Source: Nymphaea colorata (taxonomy: Eukaryota > Streptophyta > Magnoliopsida > Nymphaeales > Nymphaeaceae). Taken from it: a stretch of DNA of 64,000 nucleotides. Below are positions 34,961 through 47,640 of this stretch, one piece after another; the stretch's first letter is position 1; every line of letters starts with the position of its first letter. The position numbers and the translations under genes were made by a program. The stretch covers positions 4,523,544 to 4,587,543 of the forward strand of contig NC_045151.1 of the NCBI RefSeq assembly GCF_008831285.2. Reading direction: 5' to 3'. Under the pieces are notes generated by a model. It ran no database searches. It was not told the origin of the DNA and saw only the letters and a list, made by a program, of their open reading frames with translations.

Positions 34961-35890
34961 GTGAAGGATTGGAAAGGTTGCATAATCGGGATCTTTCAAT
35001 TTTGACAAATGGTTCGTTAATCAGACAGAATGGATGTGGGTTGGTGGGCCTTGCAGTCTGCATGGAAACAAATACAATATTGGAACATGTTGCATCAGAT
35101 TGTTGGGCCCTTACAAGAAAATTGCCCCTCCATGTTTCCTTGTTTTTTTTTTAGAGGCGTTTCGCAACATGTGTTTGATGAATTTGCATTAATAATTAGA
35201 ATAGATTTCATGAAACACTATTTTTTATGTCTCATTAAACTATCACAATCTTTCCAATATATTTATGAAATACTAAACTAGCGTTTATGAAGCCAAACAT
35301 GTCTTATGGGGCTTTCCTTTTACTCTAATTTTATCATTAAAAGTAAATCTATGTTAAGGGGCTGTTTGGTAGTTTCAGACATCCAAACATTTTCTTTCTA
35401 TTATGTTCAATCTACATTGCTTAAAATTTGCTTTGTGAATGAGGTGTAGTATGTTCTGTGGGGAGTCAAGGTCCCATATGGGTGACCTTGATAGATTTTT
35501 TATTTGGTACTAGAATAGAATAAGGACATAAGGTTGCCAAAAAGGGCATGTATCAATGGTTATGGTAGGGTGATATCAACAGTCATGTGTGGCTATCAAA
35601 TTTGGGGGTTTTTAAAAAACTCCATGTATAATGTTTGATGTTTTGGAAATGTATAGCATAAAACATAGTGTTCTTCTTATCTAACACTGCTTGATGGATA
35701 GCATAATGCAAAGAACATAAATGCCTTTTTTGGACACTCTAGGAATGGGATATGACAACCTTTATTTGCCTGCCTTAGCCCGTGTTATGCATTTCATAAA
35801 AATAGCACACGCAAAACATGAAATGCTGCTTCTTTGCAAGGAAGCCAAATCAGCATTTGGTAAGAGGAACATTGGGTTCTCTTTGGTCAT
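34960..35890. repeat. Module G with its leader, copy in S2
   Basis: Matches 6,480-7,440. Near 35,775-35,830 it keeps the likely ancestral text between 'gcctgccttagcccg' and 'aacatgaaatgctgcttc', where S1 has the large palindrome. Non-coding. Confidence 0.6.
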
Positions 35891-35995
35891 GTCTTCCATC
35901 AACTAATGAAGGATTTCTTGCAGCAAGATGTCCTCCTCAAGCTTTTGAGGAAATTTTCTGCCAAACAAAATGTTAATAGAGGAATTAGAGGAAAC

Positions 35996-36498
35996 ATGGA
36001 GACAGGGGAAGGATTGGAGCCATTAACTCCTTCACCCTCTTCACCAAGTGTGGTGGATCTGTGTTTGAAGTGTTTCTCAGCTTCAGGGGCGAAGACACCA
36101 GAAAGTGTTTCATTGGACATATTTATGAGGAACTCGAGGAGCATGGTATTTCCACCATCATAGACAGCGGAAAATTGGAAAAGGGGTAGGATATCGAGAA
36201 ACTATTTGAATACATAGAGAGGTCCAAGATCTTTGTCCTCGTCTTATCCAAATGCTTTGCAGAATCGAAATGGTGCTTGAAAGAGGTGACTAAAAGTGTG
36301 GAGTGTGGGAAGGAGATAATGCCGGCCTTGGCATGGAAACTTCTGGTGCTCGAAATAGGTGAACTGGCCCTTCAAATCTGCATTTAAGAATTTTCAATCC
36401 AACAAGAAGCAAGACCAAGCGGAGGTGAGGAAATGGAGGAAAGCATTGAAGAAGGTCAGAAATCTCTCTGGCTTCAATTTGATCAGGGACATGAATGG
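35996..36498 (+). pseudogene. Decayed TIR exon of a TIR-NBS-LRR immune receptor, copy 2
   Basis: Same exon as the 7.6-kb copy. In the TIR frame (reading from 36,061) VFEVFLSFRGEDTRKCFIGH is box 1, then HGISTIIDSGKLEKG, a stop codon TAG at 36,187-36,189 where copy 1 has GAG, then DIEKLFEYIERSKIFVLVLS and SKWCLKE with the Glu that aligns with the TIR NADase catalytic Glu. The end of the domain is out of frame but recognisable: KWRKALKKVRNLSGFNL near 36,431-36,480. The ATG leader (35,996) with its TPSPSSP text is out of frame with the TIR box, as in copy 1. A splice-donor-like GTATATG follows 36,498. No NB-ARC follows. Apart from the stop, box 1 is closer to the family consensus here than in copy 1. 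Confidence 0.88.
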
Positions 36499-36780
36499 GT
36501 ATATGTCTTTCTCTCTCTCTCTCTCTTGCTCTTTCTCTCGAATAATTAAAATTTAATGAGATCTCTCTTTCTGCTTGTGTTGTCCCAATGTCATGTTCGG
36601 CTAGTATTTAGATATTTTTCCATTAAAATCATTATCTTATCATCTATATTAATCTAACACATCGTCTACTATTGGAGTTGCTCAAATTCATATTCCAGTT
36701 ACTTACTTTACTTAATTAACCGGGACATATCCTTGAAGCTACTGCTAGTTAAAAGTGAGAAAATTTAAGACGTGATTTTG
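36499..36780. other. Sequence downstream of TIR exon 2
   Basis: Starts with a CT microsatellite (about 36,507-36,530) that S1 lacks, then matches 8,090-8,430. Probably old intron. No downstream exon recognised. Confidence 0.45.
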
Positions 36781-37828
36781 TGTTGAGACTACTATATAGA
36801 TATAAATATATATTGGCCGGTTGGTCAATTAGTTGGTGGGTCACTTGGTTCAACTTTTTTTTTCTTTGGCATAAAAATATATAATATATTGTTCTATAAG
36901 ACATAGTTTCCTTGAAATATAAATCATAAATTGTTCACCTTTTTGAAAAATTTATTTTTATAAGTAACAGCTCATTAACCATGTAAAGAAGTTAAAAAAA
37001 ATTTCATAATCAATGCATGTTACACAGACACACCCGTACATATGTAAAATATTTTCGAATATATATATTTATATATATTCCAAAATATTTTATATATTGG
37101 TTTCATTTCTTTAATTTTCATGGCAGTAAAAACAACATAAAAGCTTTAATGCTAATAAACTAGCTTAGAGTCTTTTATTGATAATTCTAGTACTTCACAA
37201 GGTATGACATTATTTTTCCATTAAAATATAAATTATAAATTGTTCACCTTTTTGAAAAATTTATTTATAAGTAACACATCATTAACAAGTGTGTAAAATT
37301 TGTATGAATTCTTTAACCCTTGCAGCGGGTAAATTGTGAACCGATAATTTTTTAGTGATTTCATTGGTTGATTACCCACAATCTACATAAATGTTGTTTA
37401 ATAAATCTCTTTTTTTTTTTTCTGTCTGATGTACATATTGGTAGGTCCGAGATCCATAAATATTCATTTTAGTTGTTGATATTTCCAAGATGGATGGCTG
37501 AGAAAATTACCCAACCACATGAAAAATCTACAGTTAATTTTCAATCTTGTTTTAACTTTTTTAATCCTCCTGATGCTTTCTTGTATTAACTGAAATCCTA
37601 ACTGGACAACGAGAACTGAGTTATTAGCCGATTGATCGATTTAGTAGGGAGTTCACAAGGTTCCACATATTTTTTTCCTTGGCATAAAATTCTGAATTAT
37701 ATATCATTCAAGTACTTCACAGGGGATGGCATAATTTTTTCGTAAAACTATTTTGAAAATTTTATTTTATAAGTAACACCTTGTTAACCTTGTAACACAA
37801 TTAATTAAATGCCTCATGATCAATGCAC

Positions 37829-37870
<42 letters not shown>
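36780..37870. repeat. Module M, several partial copies, and P-right text
   Basis: Matches 8,440-9,990 of S1 but with fewer rounds: AT-rich tract near 37,060-37,080, a second M from 37,180, P-like text near 37,320-37,500, and M again ending in the AT microsatellite at 37,832-37,868. No gene. Confidence 0.55.
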
Positions 37871-38062
37871 TACAGGAAATCTGGTGAGCCTTTTCTGCCT
37901 CTAAAAAATAGCTCTCCATGAGTTAGAGAAAGTTTGGAAAGTACACATTGGTGATCTACTCAATAAAGCAAACTAACTGACCAATGATACATATCTGATA
38001 CTAGTAAAAATCCATTGTCCAACCTTCCCAGTCAGATTGAACATCTTTATAAAGTTCTTGAA

Positions 38063-38525
38063 TATGTGAATGAGGTACAGGAAGACAGTTAGTCAAGATT
38101 ACCCAACCTCCATGAGACAGGTAGACACAATGTAAGAACATTAGCAATCTCAGTCAATTGACAAGCTGAAAATGGAAAAGAAAGCAAGAATTCAGAAGAC
38201 ATGTAGATTATTCTACCGTCTGATTTTTTTTTAAGCAAAAGTACTGAATGTGACTAGAAGATTGTTTCGTCACTATTGGAAACATGGAACAATCTGTTTT
38301 TTTGTTTACACTTACAAAAGAATTATACATACCATGTGAATTCTTGCTTCCTTTTCCATTTTCAGCTTTCCAATGGATTGAGAAGATCCACCAGTCTTAT
38401 TGTTAATGTTCTTACATTGTATATAATTGCTTGTCTCATGGATTCTAGGGTGCAGCTAGCCAACTATTTTCCCGAAGTCTACATCAAGTGAAGCACAAAA
38501 GCCATGTTATGCCTTCTTTATTTTG
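38063..38525. mobile_element. Foldback FB-A, copy 9 (centre reduced)
   Basis: S2 counterpart of copy 2, with the same loss of the 'cttcacttgg' text in the left arm ('gaatgaggtacaggaagac'). Right arm 'gcagctagccaactattttc'. Non-coding. Confidence 0.74.
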
Positions 38526-38595
38526 CTTATAACCTTATCATGTCTGTCTCCCTCTTTACATTTTACTAGGTCACCTATTCGAGATGAAAAGCATT

Positions 38596-39560
38596 ATATA
38601 CACACACACACACATATATATGTACATATATTCTGGCTGACCGCTCTAGTTAGTTTGCTAGTCCTTGTTAAATGTGCTCATGATTACTCCAAGTTCTTCA
38701 AGAGCGCATGAATGAAGGCTTAATTTTTCAGTCTTGCAATTTTGTTATAGTTTTCGTATTATCCTTTTCTGGAATTTGACATAGAATTAGAATTGTATGG
38801 ACTGTTTCAAATTTTGAAATTAATTTCTTCATTTTATTCACATTATTTAATCTTATGAATGTGAGCTGTAACCATTGATCATTTGTAAGATTTGCTCACC
38901 ATCACTCAAAAGTTCAAGCTAGGGCTGGCACATAATGATCCACATTGCAAAGTGTAAGGAATCAATCATGTGATTTTTCTTAAACCAAAGGACCTAAAAT
39001 TTATTTCTAACATCTTCGAGAGTCTGCCGGCGGCCATGCATTGGAACTTTTCTTTACAAAATCATACACTTGTCCACATGGTATGGGCGGTGAAGGGAAC
39101 CATTTCCGTGTCCCAATCAATATGCAACAGTGATATTGCTATGGAAGAATTTGATGGACACTGTCCCACGGAACGAAACGGAAGCTTTGAGTTGCAGCCA
39201 ATTCATTGAACATACATTTTGACAATATAAGGGCCGCAGCAAGCTATCTGTGATTGTTTTCAGGAAAGGAAAGAGAGCAGATTGTTGTCCACAGACAAAA
39301 TTTAAAGCTTATGAGTGCCAAAGGGAGGAACAAGAGGGAAGGCCTTAATAGGAAAACGTCAGGCGAAATAGACACACCAATGCCTCTCTCTCCCTCTCCT
39401 AAGAGAAGAAGATGATGGAAATTGACGTTATTTAATTCAGTATTGGAGTTGGATGGACTAATATTCAATTATATGGGACAGCTTCATGAGAGCTGGGTAG
39501 CTGTCTCTTTAGATATTTAGTGTTTCATGGAAATAAAAAATGAACTCATGAACTGCACAA
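38596..39560. repeat. Module L, leader of the LINE fragment, copy B
   Basis: Begins with CA/TA runs, then 'ctggctgaccgctctag'. It holds text missing from S1, including about 38,990-39,210 (a 79-residue frame whose S3 counterpart near 51,560-51,690 is interrupted) and a CT-rich stretch near 39,380. I recognise no product. Confidence 0.5.
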
Positions 39561-39589
39561 AAACTAGGAGTCACTAGTCAGTGGAAGGT

Positions 39590-39970
39590 TGCAGGGGGCA
39601 GGTTTGGTGTGGAAGCCACTATGTACCTCCCATTTGACTTGGGATCCGATTGTGTTCGATGCTGAGAATATGTGCCACCACATGGAAGAACAGCCTGGGT
39701 AAGAGTTGATGATCCATGGGCTTTTGGGAGCTGTGTATCTGGATCTTATCATATTCAAGCAAAGGGAATCATTTTGCAGGGATTTGCAAATCAAAGCTGG
39801 AGGTTAAAGTCAGTTAGCCTCCTTAAACCTATCTTACCTTTCTCTTTCGAGAGGCAAAGGTGGGGCATCTGACCGGATGGCTATTGCGGCAAATTTCATT
39901 GCCTCCCTCAATGTATCACATGCCCATGCCCGTTCAATTTTTTGAAGGATGGAAGGTGGGATCTTAAAGA
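39590..39970 (-). pseudogene. LINE reverse-transcriptase 3' fragment, copy B
   Basis: Reverse-strand translation gives LQNDSLCLNMIRSRYTAPKS and SMWWHIFSASNTIGSQVKWEV, matching copy A. A short deletion near 39,790-39,800 removes the LAALDCKA part, and the region near 39,860-39,960 still reads as the preceding part out of frame. Same orientation and same place in the superunit as copies A and C. Confidence 0.65.
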
Positions 39971-40060
39971 CAAGCCCTTATATGGCCTCACGTAGAACAG
40001 AGTTCTAGCGACCCATCACTCTTGGGAAACATGCCTTTCTCCTCTTGTCTTCCAGCTGGA
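39971..40060. other. Unoccupied counterpart of the copia insertion site
   Basis: Reads through 'gttctagcgacccatcact' without interruption. CTAGC at 40,005-40,009 is the sequence duplicated on both sides of the copia element at 52,687. Flanks on both sides match those of the element, including 'cttgggaaacatgcctttct'. Confidence 0.85.
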
Positions 40061-40660
40061 CAATGCTAAAATCTAAAATTTTAGACTGTGACACAAATAT
40101 TAATATTAAAATCTAAACATCCATTACTGATATCAAATACATTATGACAGAAGCTTTTTTACTTATGCATATAGGTTCCAAATTTGAATCATTTGCTACA
40201 CCAATGCTAGAACCATATCACCCATTGTGTACGTCTATGTCATCTTTGTTTTTAAATGATGTTGGAAGTCAGGTTTTTTGGCCAACTCTATTCTCTCAAA
40301 TAAAGCACAAACACATATTAGGAAAACATAGATACAAATACTCGAAATTTGGAAAGTGCAATTGGTATGGGTAAATGATAAGTGGCCTTCGATGTAAACA
40401 ACAATATTGGAACCTGAAATTGTCATTCTTTTCATGGTTGCATCGAAAATGTATACAACGATACTGAAACCTAAAATTGCCATTCTTGTTTTATGCATCG
40501 AAACTTGTGTTTTTTTTTTTACTTACGCAGATAATGTTGCCTGAAACATTATTTTTCAATATCTTTCTGCTCACATATATTTTTTTCAATAAATTTGATT
40601 GTTGAAGCTGGAGAAATCCAAGTACCATACAGAGCTTGCAAATGTATGGTATTCATTTAT
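40060..40660. repeat. Module X, copy 10
   Basis: Follows LINE fragment B as copy 2 follows fragment A and copy 12 follows the copia element. Full X order. The 76- and 87-residue frames on opposite strands are repeat sequence. Confidence 0.63.
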
Positions 40661-40762
40661 TGATTAATTGTTTTTAGTATTACATGTTTCTGTTGTTGTT
40701 TAATGATTACAATTCGTTTTCTACTTGATAAGAGATAATAAATTAAAAAGTAAAAGTTATTT

Positions 40763-41290
40763 AAATGAGGTACGTGGCCTTTATGCTTCACTTGGTTTAG
40801 ACTTCTAGAAGACAGTTAGTCAAGATTACCCAAGCCTCCATGGGACAGGTATAAAGAATGTAAGAACAATAGCAATAACACACTAGTGGGTCTTCTCAGT
40901 CCATTGTAAAGCAGAAAATGGAAAAGGAAGCAAGAATTCAGAAGGCATGTAGATTAATTCTATTCTACAGTAGGCATTTTTTGTAAGAAAATGTATTGAT
41001 TGTGACATGGGATCACGTAGCTGGAAGGCATTGTTTCATCGGCATTGGAACCATGGAACAATCAGTACTTTTCCTTACAATTACAATAGAATTATGCATA
41101 ACTTCATTCCTTTGCCATTTTTAACTTGTCAAAGGATGGACAAGGACCCACCAGTGGCTTAGTGCTAATGTTGTTATATTGTGTATAATTCCAGTCTCAT
41201 GGAGTCTTGGGTGCAGCTGAATAGCCGTCTTCCCAAAGTCCAACCCATGTGAAGCACAAAAGCCATGCATGTTATACCTCATTTATTTTG
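40763..41290. mobile_element. Foldback FB-A, copy 10
   Basis: Left arm 'aaatgaggtacgtggcc' onward, right arm ending in 'tacctcatttattttg'. S2 counterpart of copy 3. The arms still pair. Confidence 0.77.
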
Positions 41291-41358
41291 AGTATAAACT
41301 GTGTCATGTACGTTGCTCCTTTACCTTCTACTAAATCACCTTTTGAGAAGAAAATGCA

Positions 41359-41360
<2 letters not shown>

Positions 41361-41425
<65 letters not shown>
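41361..41425. repeat. AT then AC microsatellite
   Basis: About 24 AT units followed by 8-9 AC units, at the conserved junction after FB-A. Repeat-peptide frames across it on both strands are rejected. Confidence 0.95.
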
Positions 41426-41429
41426 ATCA

Positions 41430-42060
41430 GATTGCTAAAAACTGGAAACCTGATATTAAAAGGCAATCGCAATTAATAGCATTGTTGACCATTTATTGTG
41501 TTTTTTTTTTTCCTTTTTTTACCTCCACATACGAGAGTGAATAAAATGAAGCCACCACCACATGAGCAGATATATAAAAGTTTAGGAGAAAAATCGAGGC
41601 TCATTTATAGGAATATATCCGAAGTTATGGGGCTCAAACGAAAATTGTAAAAAGTAAAGTGGATAAATGGATGATGCGCTGCATGGGCTCCCACATGGTG
41701 CTCAATAATTTACACTCTCAAGAATAAGCCATGGTACGGACACAGGTACTCACCATCGGAAAAATATCAGGAATCTTTTTTTCCTCAATTTTTACTTTAT
41801 TTATCCACTTACTCATTTTTTAAAAATATTTGCGAGTCGAAGGTCCAGACATGAGTTCTAGTGGACCCACTATGACAAACCCATTCCCTACCCATGAAAG
41901 AACTGAATAAAGTAAATGTGGTATCCAGCCAATGGTCAGCAACACAAACAAGCTTTATGTTTTATCTCTTTTTTTTAAATTTTTTTGAAGAGTTGTTTAG
42001 CAATTGGATCATGAGTGTTATCAAGTTGTATTAAACTTTAGGATAGATTCATGAAACACT
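41430..42060. repeat. Module N and start of G
   Basis: N runs to about 41,960 ('cagccaatggtcagcaacac'). G begins and is cut at about 42,065, right after 'gattcatgaaacactacc', where Z text starts. FB-B and the rest of G are missing from this round. Confidence 0.58.
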
Positions 42061-42870
42061 ACCTTCATGATACACTTCTTATCCTATATTAATTTTTTTC
42101 ATATCTGATTTTTCACATGATAGGTTTTGAAAATAACCAAACACATCAAAACTCTTGAGCTAGTATCACTCTCATTTAAATTCATCTATCCTTCAGCAAT
42201 AAAACAGAAGTGCTACAATGATTCCCAAAGGCAATATGGCCTCATGTAAAACAGAGTTTTAAAGACCCATCACTCTTGTCCAACAGATAGTATGTAACCT
42301 ATTCCTGATTGAAGTTTGAAACTATTAGTAGATCAATCTGGTTAAGTAATTCATATCTCACGATTATGGAAGTTGATATCAAGTTTCATGACTGATTCCA
42401 TTTTAGAAATACAGGATTTGAATCTAGGTCCGAATGTGATTACAAGGAGCACCTAAAAGAAATGGATTTAAGTAATTGAAAATGTAATGCATATGATATA
42501 TATTCAAGAAATTCAATAGCTTCTTTCTTTTATTAACTGAAATCCTAACTTTTCTTCTTGAAAGAAGCATGGATGGAGCCATAATATATTTAACTGCAGT
42601 ATATATTGATTGAACATGAGGAGTTTGAAACTGACTTATTGGCTGATCAGTCAATTGGTTTGTAGATCACATGGTACGACAACAGTTTTTTTCATCTTTT
42701 ACGTAAATAATATAAATAATAATAATCATTATAGTACTTCACCAGGTCTAACATAATTTATTCTTGAAATATAAATCATAAATTGATCACCTTTTTGATA
42801 ATTTTATTTTATAGGTAAAACATGTAACAAAATTAATTAAATGTCTCATGGTCAAAGCATTCATTGCCGC
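42061..42870. repeat. Module Z (3' part) and M
   Basis: Z text from 'cttatcctatattaa' through 'cagagttttaaagacccat', then M ('gaagcatggatggagccat') ending near 42,860 without an AT tract. Non-coding. Confidence 0.57.
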
Positions 42871-43266
42871 ATGCTTTTTTACTTGTGCATATTGCTTCTA
42901 AATTTGAATAATTTTCTGCCGTAGTGCTAGAACTATATCACCCATTGTATAGTTCTATAACATCTAGTTTTTACTTGTGTATATAGCTTCCAAATTTTTA
43001 CTTATGTGTGTAATGTTGATATATTGAAACCTGAGTTTCTTTACAAATGAATATAATGTTGCCTGAAACATTATTTTACATTATCTTTCTATAAATTTGA
43101 TTTTTGAAGGACAATTCCTAGTATTATACTGAGCAAGCTAAGGGTTTGATAAGGGTGATCTCAAGGTCTAATACTGTTTTGCGAATGGGCGGTAGTAGGG
43201 AGTATCTCGAGTCTCAAAAACAAGACCATTTATTTTAAAATTTTCAACTTCATAAAGTTCTTGAAT
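42871..43266. repeat. Module X, copy 11 (internally deleted)
   Basis: Starts as X, then skips from 'acatctagtttttacttg' to the final 'gtataatgttgcc' part, losing the two direct repeats. Non-coding. Confidence 0.5.
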
Positions 43267-43840
43267 ATGTGAATGAGGTACGTGGCCTTTGTTCTTCACT
43301 TGGTTTGGACTTCGAAAACGATAGCTAGTCAGGATTACCCAAATCTCCGTGAGACAGTAGGCACAATGTAAGAACATTAGCAATAACACATAGGTCTTTT
43401 TCAGTGCATTGAGAAGCTTGAAAATGGAAAATAAATCATCAATTCAGAAGGCTTGTAGATTAATTGTATTCCACTGTCCACATTTTTTTCTAAACAAAAA
43501 TACTGATTATGACTTGGGATCAATGTAACTGAAAGAGCTGAAAGACATCTTTTCCTTGCTATTAGAACCATGGGACTTGTTCTTGCAGTAGCGATGAAGA
43601 AATCAGTACTTTTGCTTGCAATTAAAATATAATTGTACATGCCTTCTGAATTCTTGCTTCTTTTCCCATTTTCAGATCCCCAATGGATTGACAAAGAGCC
43701 ACCATTGTATTATTGCTAATATTTTTACATTGTGTATAATTGCCTGTCCCATGGAGTCTCGGTTGCAGCTAACTAACCGTCTTCCATAACTCCAAACCAA
43801 GTGAAGCACAAAAGCCTTGTTATACCTCATGTATTTTGCA
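43267..43840. mobile_element. Foldback FB-A, copy 11
   Basis: Left arm 'gaatgaggtacgtggcc', with 'agctagtcaggattaccc'; right arm 'gcagctaactaaccgtcttc'. Best match is copy 14. Overlapping reverse-strand frames of 64-97 residues follow arm sequence and are not genes. Confidence 0.77.
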
Positions 43841-43907
43841 TATAACCTTGTCATGTCTGTCTCCATCTTTACCTTCTACTAAATCAACTTTTTGAGATGA
43901 AAAACCA

Positions 43908-43910
<3 letters not shown>

Positions 43911-43961
<51 letters not shown>
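43911..43961. repeat. AT then GA microsatellite
   Basis: Fifteen AT units followed by about ten GA units at the junction after FB-A copy 11. Confidence 0.93.
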
Positions 43962-43964
43962 TCG

Positions 43965-44510
43965 TATGGCTAAAAATTGGAAAGTTGTCATTAAATGACA
44001 ATCACAACTAATAGCATTGGTGATGATTTATGTTGTCTTTTTTGACTTCATCCATGCATGTGGATATACAAAAGCTTAGGAGAAAAATAGAGATTTATTT
44101 ATTGGAATATATCCAAAATTAGGAAGCTGAAATGAATATTCTGAAAAGAAAAGAGGATAAACAGATTATGCCAAGAGAAAATGATGCGGTGCATGGGCTC
44201 CCAAAATGGTGCTCAATGATGTCCACTCTCAAGTACCCGACCCGATCATCGTGGGTCCCAATGTACCTCCCTCTCCCAAGAGAAGAAGAAGATGGGGATT
44301 GATGTGAGCATCTCATTTACCTGCATTCCACCAGAGATGAGTGGATGAACTGCACGGAAAGCTAGCAGTCACTAGTCGGTGGTGTTTTAATAAGCACGGG
44401 TACCAAGAATGAGAACCTGAATTAAGAAAGTGGCCTGCAGATTCCTATAATAAGGCCTTCATTATATTTGATTCTAAGATTTAAAAGATCAGGACTGGTT
44501 TGTTTCTTGG
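43965..44510. repeat. Module N and joint into superunit S3
   Basis: N text to about 44,260. Its middle ('cggtgcatgggctccc', 'tgctcaatgatgtccactc') matches the last 280 bases of the window, so the next superunit presumably begins just beyond the right edge. 44,265-44,400 carries 'gagaagaagaagatgg' and 'gcagtcactagtcggtgg', related to module L. Confidence 0.55.
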
Positions 44511-45540
44511 CAGACCGACGCCATAATGAGCATCAGAGGTGTACTTTTGCATCATATTTTATTCTGATATGAAATTTCAGCTGCAAGTTTATATATCTCG
44601 ATGAATGGTTGTCTTTATGAGCATTGATGGTGCACCATTTTGTGGTGAGCAATGATGGAGTCTAGGCGACAGTTTTTTTGTATTACAAAGAGTTGTTCGG
44701 AATGGAAACTAGTTGCTTCTCAGTCCCATCTTGTTTGTTGCGATAACGTCCATCAGAACAGAAATGTGGATGGTTATAGGTGGAGAGATTATGAACACCA
44801 ACATTTGTGTTCAAATAGAAACAAGCAGTGGTCCACTAGTCATTAGGTTTCAATAGTTTACGCGAGTGATCAAGTATCTCAACTTATTTAGTGTGTAGTT
44901 TCTCCAATTGTGATGACAAATTAAAAGGTTATGACACTGCCCTTTGAGAGAGCCATTGTAGACGTGATTTGTTCAAAATGAAATTTGAAGGCACGTAATT
45001 GGAATTCTCAACCTATATTTTGAAACGGAAGTACATATTTGCTAAAATAAAATGAGATGTAAGATTCATGAAATACTAAATCAGTGTTCATGTTGCCAAA
45101 CACCCCTTTATGGGATTCTGTTTACACTAGTTTTGTGGTTGCTCTTTGTTTTTAAAGTAAAACTGTGTTAAGGGGATTTTTGGTCCTTTTGGACATGCGA
45201 GCATTCTTTTTCTATTATGTCCAATCTACCTTGCTTAAAAATTGGTTTTTGAAAGATTTAAAGCATGATGGGTGGGGAATCAAGGTCCCATCAAGGTCAA
45301 ATGACTGAAAATTATGAACACACATATGACAGGTGAACTTGGCAGATTTTTTTATTCAAGTTTATAATAAGTTTATGACGTGTCCAGAAACGGAGCGTAC
45401 AAATGGCTATCATAGGGTGGTATCATGGGAAATGTATGGCCATCAAATATGGGCTTCTTTAAAACGCATATAATCCTCAAAAATACATGTTTTGAGAGTA
45501 TTGCATGTGATCCTTAATCGGATATTTCTTTTTCTCTTTT
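44510..45540. repeat. Module P, middle part (S3), with G
   Basis: Matches 780-2,150 of S1: 'atatatctcgatgaatggt', 'gatggttataggtggagag', then G with 'ggggaatcaaggtccca' near 45,277. Some segments of S1 are missing. Non-coding. Confidence 0.57.
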
Positions 45541-46430
45541 ATTAGGAGACTTTAATAAGATCTGTAAATTACATCGAATATATTGGCATCGCTATAAAAA
45601 ATAAATCATTGCAATAGGTTATGAAAATTACCCAACCACATAAAAATTTTGAGCTAATTTCACTCTTATTTTTATTTCTTTCATCCTCATGATCCTTCTT
45701 GTTTTAACAAAAATCCTGACTTCTCTTTGTAAAACAAGCTTAGATGGAGCCATGATACATGTAACTGCAGTATATATTGTTTGCCCATGAGGACTATGAG
45801 AAGTAATTTATTGGACGGTTGATCGATTTAGTTGGTAGTTCACAAGGTTCCACAGAGTTTTTTTTCTTCGTCGTAAAAACAAATTATATGTTATTCAAGT
45901 ACTTCACAAGGAATGACATATTTTTTTTGTAAAAATATAAATGGTACACTGTTCACCTTTTTGAAAAAAAAAATTTATAAGTAACACCTTGTTGACCACA
46001 TAACACAATTAATTAAATGTCAGATGATCATTTATATATAAAAATTTAAAAATATTCTGCATATTGGTTTCATTTCTTAAATTTTTGTGGTAGTAAAAAA
46101 AATAAAAGCTTCAAAGGTACTAAACAGGCTTAGAGTCTTTGATATGATTAAAAATTTAAGTGTTTTATCTTGCCAAATTAAATTTATAACAATATACGGT
46201 TCATGTGTATGTAAGTACGTAAAAAAATTGTAAGAGTTTTTTTTCTAATGAACTAGAAGAAAAATTTGATAAAAAAATTTGTTTAAACCGTATAAATTTA
46301 TTTTTATTAATTCTTTTACCCATGTAGTAGGTCGACTGCGAGTCTGTGGACTGACAATTTTTTAGTGACTTGAATGTTCTACATGGAATTAGATTCACCT
46401 ACATATACGATTCAAATTCAATATATATGT
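45540..46430. repeat. Module M and P right part (S3)
   Basis: Matches 2,150-3,040. The AT tract at the M end is almost gone ('tttatatataaaaat' near 46,030). No gene. Confidence 0.55.
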
Positions 46431-47290
46431 AAGAGTACTAAGAAATTTGACACGGAATTATATTTGGATTCTAGTTTCAAATGTAGAAATTTGATTGCAC
46501 TTTTTAACACTCTGTTCTTGTGTTTTGTCAAGAATATATTCTAATTATTTTGACCGTGATCAATGAAATTTGGCTTGATTCTTGTAAGTTTTGTACTCTT
46601 CATTCTATATCAGTCCACTTAACTTAGAGGTACTACCTAGGTTGTGTTTGTGAACCACAAAAACGAGATCCTCACTTAATCTGTAAAACCTCATACTCAT
46701 GTTGCACCTGGTAACATATGACCCAATTGAGACATGTAATTGGATTGAGAAAAAAAAGATTCGCTCGAGAAAGAAGCATAGATTTGAGATCCTTACTACT
46801 GCTGAATTGCTACTAAAATCCACTTCTTGTCTAAATAGTAAACCCTATGCAATATGGATTTCCGATCCCAAATGGCTGCCTCAAATATGAGATCCGGTTG
46901 TTGGATATACCCTAAAATTCAAAGTTCTAACAAATGGTAGATCTAAGATAATTGGATTTCAAATCTTCGAGAATGTCAAAATTAGTAGATTTCATGCCTG
47001 AAGGAGGAGTGGTCGGACATATCCAAACGAGAATCTTGGATGGGACCCCTCCTGCCAATGTGGGATGGGCATTTGGTTGAGGGTTTGCTGACTGGAAAAG
47101 AGAGGCATTGTTTGCATGACACAAGTTATTTGAGATGCCCCAAATCCTAAAAGATCGAATCTAAGATCCATGGATTTGAAATCACCTTAGATCTCCAATG
47201 CAACCAAATGTTGCCTAAATGTTTCTCAATGGCATCATGGTCATTCATTTGGTTGGTGATGCATCAATTTTGTAGTTGGGATCAGGGGTG
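46430..47290. other. Single-copy island
   Basis: I find no second copy of this stretch in the window. It is less AT-rich than its surroundings and has several short frames on both strands with no motif. The edges 'ctaggttgtgtttgtg' near 46,637 and 'aaatgttgcctaa' near 47,206 are weakly inverted, which would fit a MITE of about 580 bp inserted in S3; this is uncertain. Confidence 0.35.
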
Positions 47291-47640
47291 GAGTTGGAGT
47301 ATTTTATGATGGGGCCAAACTATAGTTTCAAAATTTTAACGGAAATGTAGTTCACTTTCAAAATTTTTGTTGAAAGTATTAAAGAATAATGATTTTGAGA
47401 TGTTTCTATCAATTGCATAACTTGACCTTTTTTTTTCATCTTTGATTCCAGTTTTGTTCTAAGTGTCCAGCTGGCCTTCACTTTCTTCAAAGAGATGCTC
47501 TCTAAACTGGTTGGTTCATTTAGTGATGTTAAGGAGTCACAAAATTTTTCTTTTTACTATTTAATTTTTCTTAAAAAGAATGATTTTTTCATTAATCATG
47601 TAAACAACTCATTATCAACAAAATCTACATAAATGTTGCA
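47290..47640. other. Mixed spacer
   Basis: Contains a piece of P-right text ('attaaagaataatgattttg' near 47,376) and AT-rich sequence with no recognised feature. Confidence 0.35.

Noticed and set aside
38970-39209. Frame of 79 residues in module L
   Set aside because: The S3 counterpart is interrupted by stops and the S1 copy is deleted. No family recognised.
43401-43866. Overlapping reverse-strand frames of 64-97 residues
   Set aside because: They follow the arms of FB-A copy 11, and equivalent frames are broken in the other 13 copies.
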